A stretch of DNA of 6,583 bases. Origin: Alphaproteobacteria bacterium. GTDB lineage: Bacteria > Pseudomonadota > Alphaproteobacteria > Kiloniellales > JAKSDN01. A program made the position numbers and the translations under genes. The stretch spans positions 1 to 6,583 of the forward strand of contig JAUVQB010000083.1 in NCBI GenBank assembly GCA_030598385.1, read 5' to 3'. The notes below the pieces were generated by a model, which did not search any database, was not told the origin of the DNA, and saw only the letters and a program-made list of their open reading frames with translations. Positions within the stretch are counted from its first letter, which is position 1; each line of letters begins with the position of its first letter. Shown in pieces: positions 1 through 5,473 of this stretch.

Positions 1-253
1 ACTTGGTGACCTCCAGGCCGGAGACCTCCGGCAACTGGATGTCCATGAGAATCAGATCGGGATGATGCTGGCGGGCCAACTGTAAGGCCTCCATGCCGTC
101 CTTGGTCTGCAGAATGTTGTAGCCATGGGCCTCGAGCAGATCATGAAACAGCTTCATGTTAAGATCGTTATCCTCCACCACGAGGACCGTTTTGGTCGCG
201 CCGTTCATCATCTTACTCACTTCTGCAGGCGCCGAGACCTTCGGTTCAGCCAT
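1..253 (-). CDS. divK: DivK-type single-domain response regulator (N-terminal part, cut by window edge)
   Basis: This is a CheY-like receiver domain read from the minus strand; 84 codons are visible and the gene continues past position 1. The acidic pocket is VVEDND (E27, D28). The phospho-acceptor is D71 in [18 protein letters not shown], and the helix [15 protein letters not shown] follows the pocket. These blocks are characteristic of DivK, the essential cell-fate regulator that, when phosphorylated, acts through the DivL-CckA pathway to lower CtrA activity; that role is family knowledge, not seen here. ATG at 253 is preferred because AGGAGG lies 7 nt upstream. It gives about 18 residues before the usual DivK N-terminus. 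The tandem ATG codons at 211 and 208 would remove most of that extension but have no comparable ribosome site. The gene diverges from the mak-dinB unit. A pleD diguanylate cyclase often follows divK in alphaproteobacteria, but that region is outside the window. Another single-domain regulator is possible but less likely. Confidence 0.9.
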   Translation of the reverse strand, partial: MAEPKVSAPAEVSKMMNGATKTVLVVEDNDLNMKLFHDLLEAHGYNILQTKDGMEALQLARQHHPDLILMDIQLPEVSGLEVTK

Positions 254-258
254 GCGCG

Positions 259-267
259 CTCCTCCTC
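259..267 (-). promoter_or_regulatory. Shine-Dalgarno sequence of divK
   Basis: On the minus strand this reads GAGGAGGAG, with the AGGAGG core at 266-261, 7 nt before the ATG at 253. It is the strongest ribosome site in the window and decides the longer divK start over the tandem ATG codons at 211 and 208. Confidence 0.8.
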
Positions 268-387
268 AATCGTCGCGGCCGTAGCGCGCGCGAACGAGAC
301 GACCAATTTGCCCGATCCATCTCGCCCGCTGGCAGCTGTCGTCGCCAGGCCGGCGCAACACATGGGTCACAGGATTACGGTTGCAAG

Positions 388-403
388 GTTAACATTCCGT
401 TAG
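388..403 (-). promoter_or_regulatory. Candidate CtrA-binding site upstream of divK
   Basis: The minus strand reads CTAA-CGGAATG-TTAAC, which differs at one base from the CtrA consensus TTAA-N7-TTAAC. The TTAAC end lies about 134 nt before the divK ATG. The dyad is also about 62 nt before the mak ATG, so either divergent gene could be controlled. A CtrA box ahead of divK fits the known regulatory circuit in this bacterial class. No clear -10 element was found at the expected distance, so binding is inferred only from the motif. Confidence 0.5.
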
Positions 404-464
404 CATTTGTTGGGAAAACCACGGACTTTTGTCGGACCCGCGGTTTACCGGCAGAATTGGGACC

Positions 465-1409
465 ATGCGAATCGGCATCGATCTGGGCGGCACTAAGATC
501 GAAGGTATTGTCCTCGACGAATCGGGCAAAACCTTGGCCCGCCGCCGCCTGCCCAGCCCCCAAGGGAACTACCGGGCGACCCTGGACGCCATCGCCGATG
601 TGGTCCTCGGATTGGAACGGGAGACCGGTGGCCGCTGCAGCGTTGGCATCGGCATTCCCGGCGCCCTGTCGCCCGCCACCGGGCGCATCAAGAACGCCAA
701 TTCCACCTGGATCATCGGCGAGGCTCTCGACCGCGATTTGGCGGAGCGGCTTGGCCGTCCGATCCGGCTCGAGAACGACGCCAACTGCTTCGCCCTGTCG
801 GAGGCCGTGGACGGCGCCGGGGCCGGGGCCGGGAGCCTGTTCGGCGTCATCCTCGGAACCGGCGTGGGCGGCGGGCTGGTGGTGGATGGTCGGCTGATCG
901 GCGGGCGCAATGCCGTCTCCGGCGAATGGGGGCACAATACCCTGCCCTGGCCCGACGAAGCGGAACGCCAGGGCCCGCGCTGCTATTGCGGCAAGCGCGG
1001 CTGCATCGAGACGTTCCTCTCGGGCCCCGGGCTCGCCCGTGATCACCAATCCGCTTCGGGGCAGGCCTGGCCGGCGGAACGAATCGTCGCCAGTGCCGCC
1101 CAAGGCGATTCGGGCTGCGGCGCCACCCTGGCGCGCTACGAGGACCGGCTGAGCCGCGCCCTGGCCAGCGTCATCAACCTGCTGGACCCGGAGGTGATTG
1201 TCCTGGGCGGCGGCCTGTCCGGCATCGCGCGGCTATATGTGGCCCTGCCGCGGCTCCTGCCCGCCTACGTGTTCGGCGGCGAAGCGGAGACGGCGGTCCT
1301 ACCGCCGCGCCACGGCGACTCCAGCGGCGTCCGCGGCGCGGCCTGGCTGTGGCGCACGGACGAGCTCGAGGCCGCTGTGCTGCCGCCAGATCGGTCCCAG
1401 GGGTCATGA
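465..1409 (+). CDS. mak: ROK-family sugar kinase, fructokinase (Mak) type
   Basis: This protein of 314 residues should transfer phosphate from ATP to a hexose in the cytosol. The motif order matches E. coli Mak (manno/fructokinase) more than glucokinase. The phosphate-binding motif is DLGGT (D6-T10), NANSTW is at 78-82, and LENDAN holds the likely catalytic Asp105. GTGVGGG is at 131-137 and EWGH at 154-157. The ROK zinc motif CYCGKRGC supplies C173, C175 and C180 together with H157. VLGGG is at 246-250 and HGDSSGVRGAAWLW lies near the C-terminus. ATG 465 is chosen because family members begin right at MRIGIDLGGT; an in-frame TTG at 429 would add 12 residues with no family support. The ribosome site before 465 is weak. 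The stop TGA shares ATGA with the dinB start, so the two are probably co-transcribed and translationally coupled. Substrate preference (fructose, mannose, N-acetylglucosamine) cannot be read from the sequence. Confidence 0.9.
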   Translation: MRIGIDLGGTKIEGIVLDESGKTLARRRLPSPQGNYRATLDAIADVVLGLERETGGRCSVGIGIPGALSPATGRIKNANSTWIIGEALDRDLAERLGRPIRLENDANCFALSEAVDGAGAGAGSLFGVILGTGVGGGLVVDGRLIGGRNAVSGEWGHNTLPWPDEAERQGPRCYCGKRGCIETFLSGPGLARDHQSASGQAWPAERIVASAAQGDSGCGATLARYEDRLSRALASVINLLDPEVIVLGGGLSGIARLYVALPRLLPAYVFGGEAETAVLPPRHGDSSGVRGAAWLWRTDELEAAVLPPDRSQGS

Positions 1410-2698
1410 GCCATCTCTGCCGCGACTGCCTTTCGGTGGAGCCGGGCGCGGAGTCGCTGGGCCGCTGCCGGCACTGTGCCTCGCCGCGACTCGTCGCCCA
1501 TCCGGAACTGGCCGAGCTCGTCATTGCCCACATCGATTGCGACGCCTTCTACGCCAATGTGGAAAAGCGCGACAACCCCGCCATCCGCGACAAGCCGGTC
1601 ATCGTCGGCGGCGGGCGCCGCGGCGTTGTCGCGGCGGCCTGTTACGTGGCGCGGCTCTATGGGGTGCGTTCGGCCATGCCCATGTTCAAGGCTCTCGCCG
1701 CCTGCCCGGACGCCGTTGTGATCCGCCCCAACATGGCGAAATACAAGGAGGTCGGCCAGAGCATTCGCGGCCTCATGCAGGAGACCACGCCCCTGGTCGA
1801 ACCGCTCTCGATCGATGAGGCCTTCCTGGATCTCAGCGGCACCGAGGCCCTGCATGGCGGGGCGCCGGCGCGAACCCTCGCGGCGCTGGCGCTGAGGATC
1901 GAGCAGGCCTTCGATCTGACGGTGTCGATCGGCCTCAGCTATAACAAGTTCCTCGCCAAGGTCGCCTCGGACCTAGACAAGCCGCGCGGCTTCGCGACGA
2001 TCGGCCGAGGCGATGCGCGCGCCTTCCTGGCCGACCGCCCCGTCGGCATCATCTGGGGGGTCGGCAAGGCCCTGCAGCGGGCCCTGGGGCGCGACGGCAT
2101 CGTCAAGGTGCGGGATCTCTGGCGCTACGAGGAATCCGCCCTAGCGGCGCGCTACGGCGCCATGGGACACCGCCTCCACCATTTCTCCCATGGCGAGGAC
2201 GACCGCCGGATCGACCCGGACGCGCCCACCAAGAGCATTTCCGCCGAGACCACCTTCGAGAAAGACCTGAGCGACGGCCCGGCCCTGTCGCGCGAGCTCC
2301 GGCCACTCTGCGAGACCGTGGCCCGGCGCCTCAAGCGGTCCGGGTTGGCGGGCCGAACGGTCACCCTAAAGCTAAAAACCAGGGACTTCCGGCTGCTCAC
2401 CCGGCGCCAGCGCCTGTCCGATCCGACTCAGTTGGCCGAGCGCATCTTCGAGGCGGCCGGCAACCTCCTCGGCCGCGAGAGCGACGGCCGCCAATTCCGC
2501 CTGATCGGCGTCGGCGTCATCGACCTTGCCGAGGGCGCGGAAGCCGACCCGCCAAACCTGCTCGAACCGGAGCGCGCGCACCACGCCAGAGTGGAGCGGG
2601 CGATCGACCAGATCCGGGACAAGCTGGGGCCGGAGGCCATCGTCAAGGGGCACGCTTTCACGTGCCCGCGCGGCAAGCCGAGAACCGCCGAGGACTAG
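1406..2698 (+). CDS. dinB: DNA polymerase IV (DinB, Y-family translesion polymerase)
   Basis: This 430-residue Y-family polymerase copies damaged DNA, with a sliding clamp as its known partner. The N-terminus carries a zinc-ribbon-like pair, CRDC (C5, C8) and CRHC (C21, C24), before the catalytic core. The palm begins at IDCDAFY with D44 and steric-gate residue Y49. PVIVGGGRRGVVAAACY is the fingers region, and SIDEAFLDLSG supplies D137 and E138. SIGLSYNKFLAKVASDLDKP and the WGVGKA helix-hairpin-helix (217-222) follow. The little finger starts near KSISAETTFEKDL (276-288). The end holds DPPNLLEPE, perhaps a degenerate clamp-binding peptide, then an ERAIDQIRDKLG helix as in other alphaproteobacterial DinB. 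ATG 1406 lies in the ATGA overlap with the kinase, has AGGGG upstream and keeps the whole cysteine motif; an in-frame ATG at 1349 would add 19 non-conserved residues inside mak. No LexA box of the GAAC/GTTC-N7-GTTC type was seen upstream. Confidence 0.95.
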   Translation: MSHLCRDCLSVEPGAESLGRCRHCASPRLVAHPELAELVIAHIDCDAFYANVEKRDNPAIRDKPVIVGGGRRGVVAAACYVARLYGVRSAMPMFKALAACPDAVVIRPNMAKYKEVGQSIRGLMQETTPLVEPLSIDEAFLDLSGTEALHGGAPARTLAALALRIEQAFDLTVSIGLSYNKFLAKVASDLDKPRGFATIGRGDARAFLADRPVGIIWGVGKALQRALGRDGIVKVRDLWRYEESALAARYGAMGHRLHHFSHGEDDRRIDPDAPTKSISAETTFEKDLSDGPALSRELRPLCETVARRLKRSGLAGRTVTLKLKTRDFRLLTRRQRLSDPTQLAERIFEAAGNLLGRESDGRQFRLIGVGVIDLAEGAEADPPNLLEPERAHHARVERAIDQIRDKLGPEAIVKGHAFTCPRGKPRTAED

Positions 2699-2761
2699 TT
2701 TGCCTTGCACCTTAAGCGCGCTCGGCGATGTCGGCCCAATCCTTGACCCGGTGGCGTCGTC

Positions 2762-3601
2762 CTATTGGCAGGACACCTCCGGCAGCGAGGACAGCGTTTC
2801 GAGCTCCGCGTCGATCGAGAAGTCGCCGTAGTCGATGACCATCTCATCGAAGATCCCATTGGAAAACACGCGAAAGCCCTGCTCGCGATCAGGCTCGGGG
2901 GTTCGCCGGTCGAGTGGAAAGAACGCCAGCCGCACCCGCCAGGAGGGTAGGTCTGCGATCATCGCCGACTCGACGGTGGCCGACTCGCCCGCCGCCAGCG
3001 CCGAGACCATGGCGGCACTGACCCCAAGCAGATCTTCGTCGCCGAAACCGTCGAACATGACCCGCCAGAGCGGCAGCCCGTCTTCTTCCGCCAGCGCCAT
3101 CATCTCTAGGCTGTAGTTGGTCGGGAATACGGTCCCCTCCGGGAGCAGGATGACACGCTCCTCGGGATCCTGGTACACGGCGCGCCCGCCCAGCCCGGGT
3201 CCGTCGAGTTCGGCATGGCCGCGCACCGACTCGACCGTGCCGCCGGCATGGAATCGGCGAATGAAAAAGCGATACTTCAACCCGTCCTTGGATTCCCAAG
3301 AATTCATCGCCCAGTTGGACTGGATCGGCTGGCCACGTCGATTCACCAGGGTCAGCAAAGTTCGCTGGCGCACGGTCCAGCCGTCGCACACATCGTCCCA
3401 CTCGTACTCCAGCCGGCCCTTGGCCTGGGTCACGCTGCTGCCGCTGCGCGCCTGGCTCAGCGCCAAGGCGTAAACCGCGCGATGCGGTGCGATCGTGACC
3501 GCAGCCCACAGTTCCCCGCTGGCCGCGGTCAAGACCGCGATCCCAAGCGCCAGAGCCACCGCCGGGCCTTGCAGCACCCGGCACAAAGCACATGGCCCCA
3601 T
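2762..3601 (-). CDS. eipB: EipB/DUF1849 periplasmic cell-envelope integrity protein
   Basis: This 279-residue exported protein resembles EipB (DUF1849), a periplasmic beta-sheet protein needed for envelope integrity in Brucella; that role is family knowledge. Residues 1-33 look like a signal peptide: R8, a hydrophobic stretch VALALGIAVLTAA, and cleavage near ELWA-A. The mature start IAPHRAVYALALSQA is the family hallmark. GRLEYEWDDVCDGW (62-75), SWESKDGLKYRFF (101-113), FPTNY (159-163) and FDGFGDED (183-190) follow. C72 and C278 match the two cysteines that form a disulfide in Brucella EipB (C69 and C278 as I recall). ATG 3601 is chosen because it gives a normal signal peptide and the family length of about 280. 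The ATG at 3676 adds 25 basic, non-hydrophobic residues; neither start has a good ribosome site. The gene is convergent with dinB (63-bp gap) and divergent from the gene at 3804. A weak 5-bp inverted repeat (2759-2774) surrounds its stop codon. Confidence 0.85.
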   Translation of the reverse strand: MGPCALCRVLQGPAVALALGIAVLTAASGELWAAVTIAPHRAVYALALSQARSGSSVTQAKGRLEYEWDDVCDGWTVRQRTLLTLVNRRGQPIQSNWAMNSWESKDGLKYRFFIRRFHAGGTVESVRGHAELDGPGLGGRAVYQDPEERVILLPEGTVFPTNYSLEMMALAEEDGLPLWRVMFDGFGDEDLLGVSAAMVSALAAGESATVESAMIADLPSWRVRLAFFPLDRRTPEPDREQGFRVFSNGIFDEMVIDYGDFSIDAELETLSSLPEVSCQ

Positions 3602-3698
3602 GGCGTACCGGCGGCCGGTCGAGGCCCAACCGGTCGGGCCGCTCCGCTCACGGGTTTTTCCGCTGATTCGAGCCATCTGTTGGTAATGTGCGTACGCC

Positions 3699-3721
3699 GG
3701 TAGGTCCTTGCAAGGCTTACC
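3699..3721. repeat. Interrupted palindrome in the eipB / 3804-gene divergent region
   Basis: GGTAGG-T-CC and GG-CTTACC flank the central TTGCAA. The arms pair over eight positions including one G-T pair, with a single bulged T at 3705. The inner core CCTTGCAAGG (3706-3715) is a perfect 10-bp palindrome. It lies about 100 bp before both flanking start codons, where an operator or leader hairpin could sit. No flanking -35/-10 pair was convincing, so its role is open. Confidence 0.45.
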
Positions 3722-3791
3722 GCCCCATTGCGAAAGCGCATCATTTCAGCCACTGGCCGGCCGTCCGCGCTATCCTCAAGGCAATCGCTCC

Positions 3792-3796
3792 GGAGG
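3792..3796 (+). promoter_or_regulatory. Shine-Dalgarno sequence for the 3804 gene
   Basis: GGAGG lies 7 nt before ATG 3804. It supports that start over in-frame codons further upstream (from 3708), which would encode an unconserved Pro/Gly-rich leader crossing the palindrome at 3699-3721. Confidence 0.75.
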
Positions 3797-3803
3797 CCCG
3801 CCC

Positions 3804-4346
3804 ATGCGCAAGTTCCCCAAGGTGATCCGCCTGGACAGCTCCGATCTGCAGGTTTTCCCGCAGGCCGCGGCGCCGGGCGAGTGGGCGGTCCCCGGCAGTT
3901 TCGTCTTCTCCGACGCCAAGTTCGAGGATCTGGCAGGCAAGGAACGCCTCGCCTTCGCCCACGGCTGGCTGGGCACGGAAAGCTTCGGCTTCGCCGCCCT
4001 GGTGGAAGTTGCCGAAATCTCCGAGGCCGAGTTTTTCCAGGTGGTGGAGCGCCTGGCGCAACTCTTCGTCGAACGTTACCGGGCGCCCAGCTTGGGCGAG
4101 GCCCTGCCTGCCGCGCGCTTGGAGGCCGATTACGCGGCCGCGCTCTCAAATCACAAGATGCACCAGCTCCTCGCCATGGAGCGCGAGGGCGGCCCTCAAG
4201 GGCTGGTGGAACGGGTCCGCCTGGTGCGGCCCGAGCGGGCAAGCAGCCACGCGAAGATCTGGGAGATCGTGGCCGACGAAGCCACCGACGCCACCGACGC
4301 CACCGACGCCGGCGAGGCCAATGACGGAGAAGACGGGCGGTCCTGA
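3804..4346 (+). CDS. Conserved hypothetical protein, probably DUF6505 family
   Basis: This 180-residue soluble protein has no signal peptide or membrane segment. The body reads KVIRLDSSDLQVF, PGEWAVPGSFVF, LAGKERLAFAHGWLGTESFG (43-62) and then two helical stretches, ISEAEFFQVVERLAQLFVERY (72-92) and LEADYAAALSNHKMHQLLAMERE. The GKxRxAFxxGxLGxESFG block and overall shape recall DUF6505, an alphaproteobacterial family with no function known to me. That assignment is from memory and could be wrong. From about residue 158 the chain becomes acidic and low-complexity (ATD three times at 160-168, then GEANDGEDGRS), probably a disordered tail added by a 9-bp tandem repeat. The stop codon sits in the loop of an inverted repeat. 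The next gene lies 134 bp downstream on the same strand. No reaction or partner can be deduced. Confidence 0.8.
   Translation: MRKFPKVIRLDSSDLQVFPQAAAPGEWAVPGSFVFSDAKFEDLAGKERLAFAHGWLGTESFGFAALVEVAEISEAEFFQVVERLAQLFVERYRAPSLGEALPAARLEADYAAALSNHKMHQLLAMEREGGPQGLVERVRLVRPERASSHAKIWEIVADEATDATDATDAGEANDGEDGRS
4281..4307 (+). repeat. Three perfect copies of a 9-bp tandem repeat (GCCACCGAC)
   Basis: Three identical in-frame units encode Ala-Thr-Asp each, in the C-terminal tail of the gene at 3804-4346. Because the unit is a multiple of three, copy-number change would lengthen or shorten the acidic tail without breaking the frame. The codons are identical in each copy, which suggests recent slippage rather than selection on the protein. 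Confidence 0.85.
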
Positions 4347-4358
4347 ACGGCCCGTCTT
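4330..4358 (+). terminator. Hairpin over the end of the 3804-4346 gene, possible terminator
   Basis: AAGACGGGC (4330-4338) pairs perfectly with GCCCGTCTT (4350-4358) across an 11-nt loop that contains the TGA stop (4344-4346). No T-run follows on the plus strand (GCCGCCCCCT), so it is not a textbook intrinsic terminator. It could still protect the 3' end or attenuate read-through to the next gene. Only the pairing is seen. Confidence 0.4.
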
Positions 4359-4480
4359 GCCGCCCCCTCTATATTCCACTGCCCGGCCTGCTAAGATCAC
4401 GCGACGGCCCGATTCGGCCGGGGGCGACGGCTGCGGCTTTCGCCGGATCGCGAGAACAGGTCATTTCGTGGAGGTTTCAG

Positions 4481-4834
4481 ATGGCGCGTGCGCTTGTTCT
4501 GGCCGCGGCCATACTCCTGAGCGCCAATTCAACGGCCCACGCCGCGGACCCTCAGGGGTACTACACGATTCAGGGCGTCGGCCTGGAAAACTGCGAGGTC
4601 TGGCTGGGCGAACGGCTATCCGACGGCCCGACCGCCTGGTACCACCAGCAGTGGGTGCTGGGCTATGTCACGGCGTTCAACCGCTGGGTCCACGACGGCA
4701 GCGACGTGGCCATCAATCTGCCCACCGACAAGCTGTTCGAATGGCTCGACGAATACTGCCACCGGAATACGGAACAAAACCTGTCGCTGGCAACCGAGGC
4801 TATGGTCTGGGCGCTCCGCGAGCGGCAACCCTGA
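4481..4834 (+). CDS. Small exported two-cysteine protein of unknown function
   Basis: This 117-residue protein starts at ATG 4481 with GGAGG 6 nt upstream. Residues 1-21 form a clear signal peptide (MARALVLAAAILLS, cleavage after AHA), so the mature part of about 96 residues should reach the periplasm. It has two cysteines, C38 in GLENCEVW and C93 in LDEYCHRN, placed to form one disulfide. WVLGYVTAFNRWV (58-70), a short PTDKLFEWLDEYC helix and a C-terminal helix LATEAMVWAL give a small helical pattern. The outline (W-hydrophobic-GY-N, then YC, then a final helix) recalls small periplasmic families such as HdeA-like or Rap1a/Tai-like proteins. I do not recognise a specific family, and neither function is claimed. 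It lies downstream of the DUF6505-like gene on the same strand and is convergent with the lipoprotein gene (72-bp gap). Confidence 0.75.
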   Translation: MARALVLAAAILLSANSTAHAADPQGYYTIQGVGLENCEVWLGERLSDGPTAWYHQQWVLGYVTAFNRWVHDGSDVAINLPTDKLFEWLDEYCHRNTEQNLSLATEAMVWALRERQP

Positions 4835-4906
4835 AGCCAGCAGGCCGGCGCCGCGCCTTGGCGAAGCGGAATCGCCTTAGTGGATAAAATCTAACATATG
4901 GCACCC

Positions 4907-5299
4907 CTACGACCCCATCATCCCGGCGGCCAGATAGTGTGTCTCGACCGTCCTTGCCCGGTGGACGCGGTGCGCCAGTTGCGCGTAGCCCACGTTGTCC
5001 CACGGATCGCCGCCCGAGGCGGGAGCGAGATCCAAATCTCCGCCGTCAGGCAGGGGCGTGAGGGCCGCATCGGCAACCTCGTAGTCCGGTTCCTCCTGGC
5101 AGATCTCGTCGTCCTCGTCGAGCACGCGCATCATCGAGCAGTCCTCTTCCATGGCGATCGACAGGCCGTGATCGGTCAAGGTCTTGCCGCTCATCATGTA
5201 GCTGCCCGTGTCCAAGGTCAGAGACGCGACCGTAAAGGCCACCGGCATGGCGCACCCGGACACAAGCACGGGAATCGCTAGAAAACACAGCCAGCGCAC
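4907..5299 (-). CDS. Small lipoprotein, conserved hypothetical, GTG start
   Basis: This 130-residue protein starts at GTG 5299, with AAGGGGA (5314-5308) 8 nt upstream. A 15-residue signal MRWLCFLAIPVLVSG ends at lipobox VSGC with C16 as the predicted lipidated residue. Residue +2 is Ala, not Asp, which by E. coli rules favours the outer membrane. Next comes VAFTVASLTLDTGSYMMSGKTLTDHGLS (20-47), then a cysteine pair C54 and C67 around MMRVLDEDDEI. The remainder is acidic and Pro/Gly-rich, ending VHRARTVETHYLAAGMMGS. I recall the SGKxxxDHxLS...DC...C layout from small alphaproteobacterial lipoproteins of unknown function; no named domain can be given. It lies between a convergent exported-protein gene and aspS on the same strand (157-bp gap holding a CtrA-like dyad). 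No function is inferred. Confidence 0.75.
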   Translation of the reverse strand: MRWLCFLAIPVLVSGCAMPVAFTVASLTLDTGSYMMSGKTLTDHGLSIAMEEDCSMMRVLDEDDEICQEEPDYEVADAALTPLPDGGDLDLAPASGGDPWDNVGYAQLAHRVHRARTVETHYLAAGMMGS

Positions 5300-5387
5300 T
5301 CTTATCGTCCCCTTTTCCTTGCCTCGCCCGGCGGCACGACAAGGACGTCACTTCACCCACGTGAGCGGGGAGGCTAGCAAAACGCCA

Positions 5388-5402
5388 TTAAGACGCTTTT
5401 AA
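5388..5402 (-). promoter_or_regulatory. Candidate CtrA-binding site (TTAA-N7-TTAA) upstream of the lipoprotein gene
   Basis: TTAA-GACGCTT-TTAA is read on the plus strand, and TTAA-AAGCGTC-TTAAT on the minus strand: both half-sites are perfect with the 7-bp spacing CtrA needs. It lies 89 bp before the lipoprotein GTG and downstream of the aspS stop, so the lipoprotein gene is the only evident target. On the minus strand GCTAGCC follows 18 bp after the first TTAAAA and resembles an alphaproteobacterial -10 (GCTANAWC). The surrounding stretch is more A+T-rich than the coding regions, which raises the chance of coincidence. Confidence 0.5.
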
Positions 5403-5439
5403 GGGTTCGATAAAATGCTTTACGAAACAGCGCTTTATA

Positions 5440-5473
5440 CCAAAGGTCCTGGGGAATTATGCGTCCCCTTTGG
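5440..5473 (-). terminator. Inverted repeat around the aspS stop codon, possible terminator
   Basis: On the plus strand CCAAA (5440-5444) and GGGGA (5451-5455) pair with TCCCC (5464-5468) and TTTGG (5469-5473). The stem is interrupted by a 6-nt bulge and has an 8-nt loop that contains the aspS stop (5457-5459). Read on the minus strand, no T-run follows, so intrinsic termination is unproven. Confidence 0.35.

Noticed and set aside
254..464. LexA/SOS box upstream of the mak-dinB unit
   Set aside because: I looked for GAAC-N7-GTTC and GTTC-N7-GTTC and found neither in this stretch.
814..831. GGGGCC-type short repeat in mak
   Set aside because: It encodes the GAGAGAG stretch after the DGA motif of ROK kinases; it is ordinary G+C-rich coding sequence and too short to call a repeat element.
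375..1103. Long minus-strand open frame (242 codons) opposite the sugar kinase
   Set aside because: Its translation is Gly/Ala/Pro-rich with no domain, and the plus strand carries all ROK motifs; it is a by-product of high G+C.
2889..3629. Second minus-strand open frame within eipB
   Set aside because: It overlaps the EipB frame almost completely, is Arg/Gly-rich, and has no family features, while the neighbouring frame has a signal peptide and the conserved motifs.
3529..4242. Minus-strand open frame crossing the eipB/3804 divergent region
   Set aside because: It has Pro/Arg-rich composition and would overlap two supported genes and their promoter region.
4357..4397. Promoter-like TTGCCG, TATATT and TAAGAT strings before the 4481 gene
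   Set aside because: No pair has a 16-18 bp spacing (TTGCCG and TATATT are 7 bp apart), so no promoter is called.
4860..4876. Small inverted repeat GGCGA/TCGCC between the convergent genes
   Set aside because: The stem is only 5 bp and has no T-run on either side; such pairs are expected by chance in this base composition.
4009..4887. Plus-strand open frame of 292 codons spanning two genes
   Set aside because: It is rich in Arg/Pro, crosses the stop of one gene and the ribosome site and signal peptide of the next, and shows no recognisable motif; it is an out-of-frame shadow.
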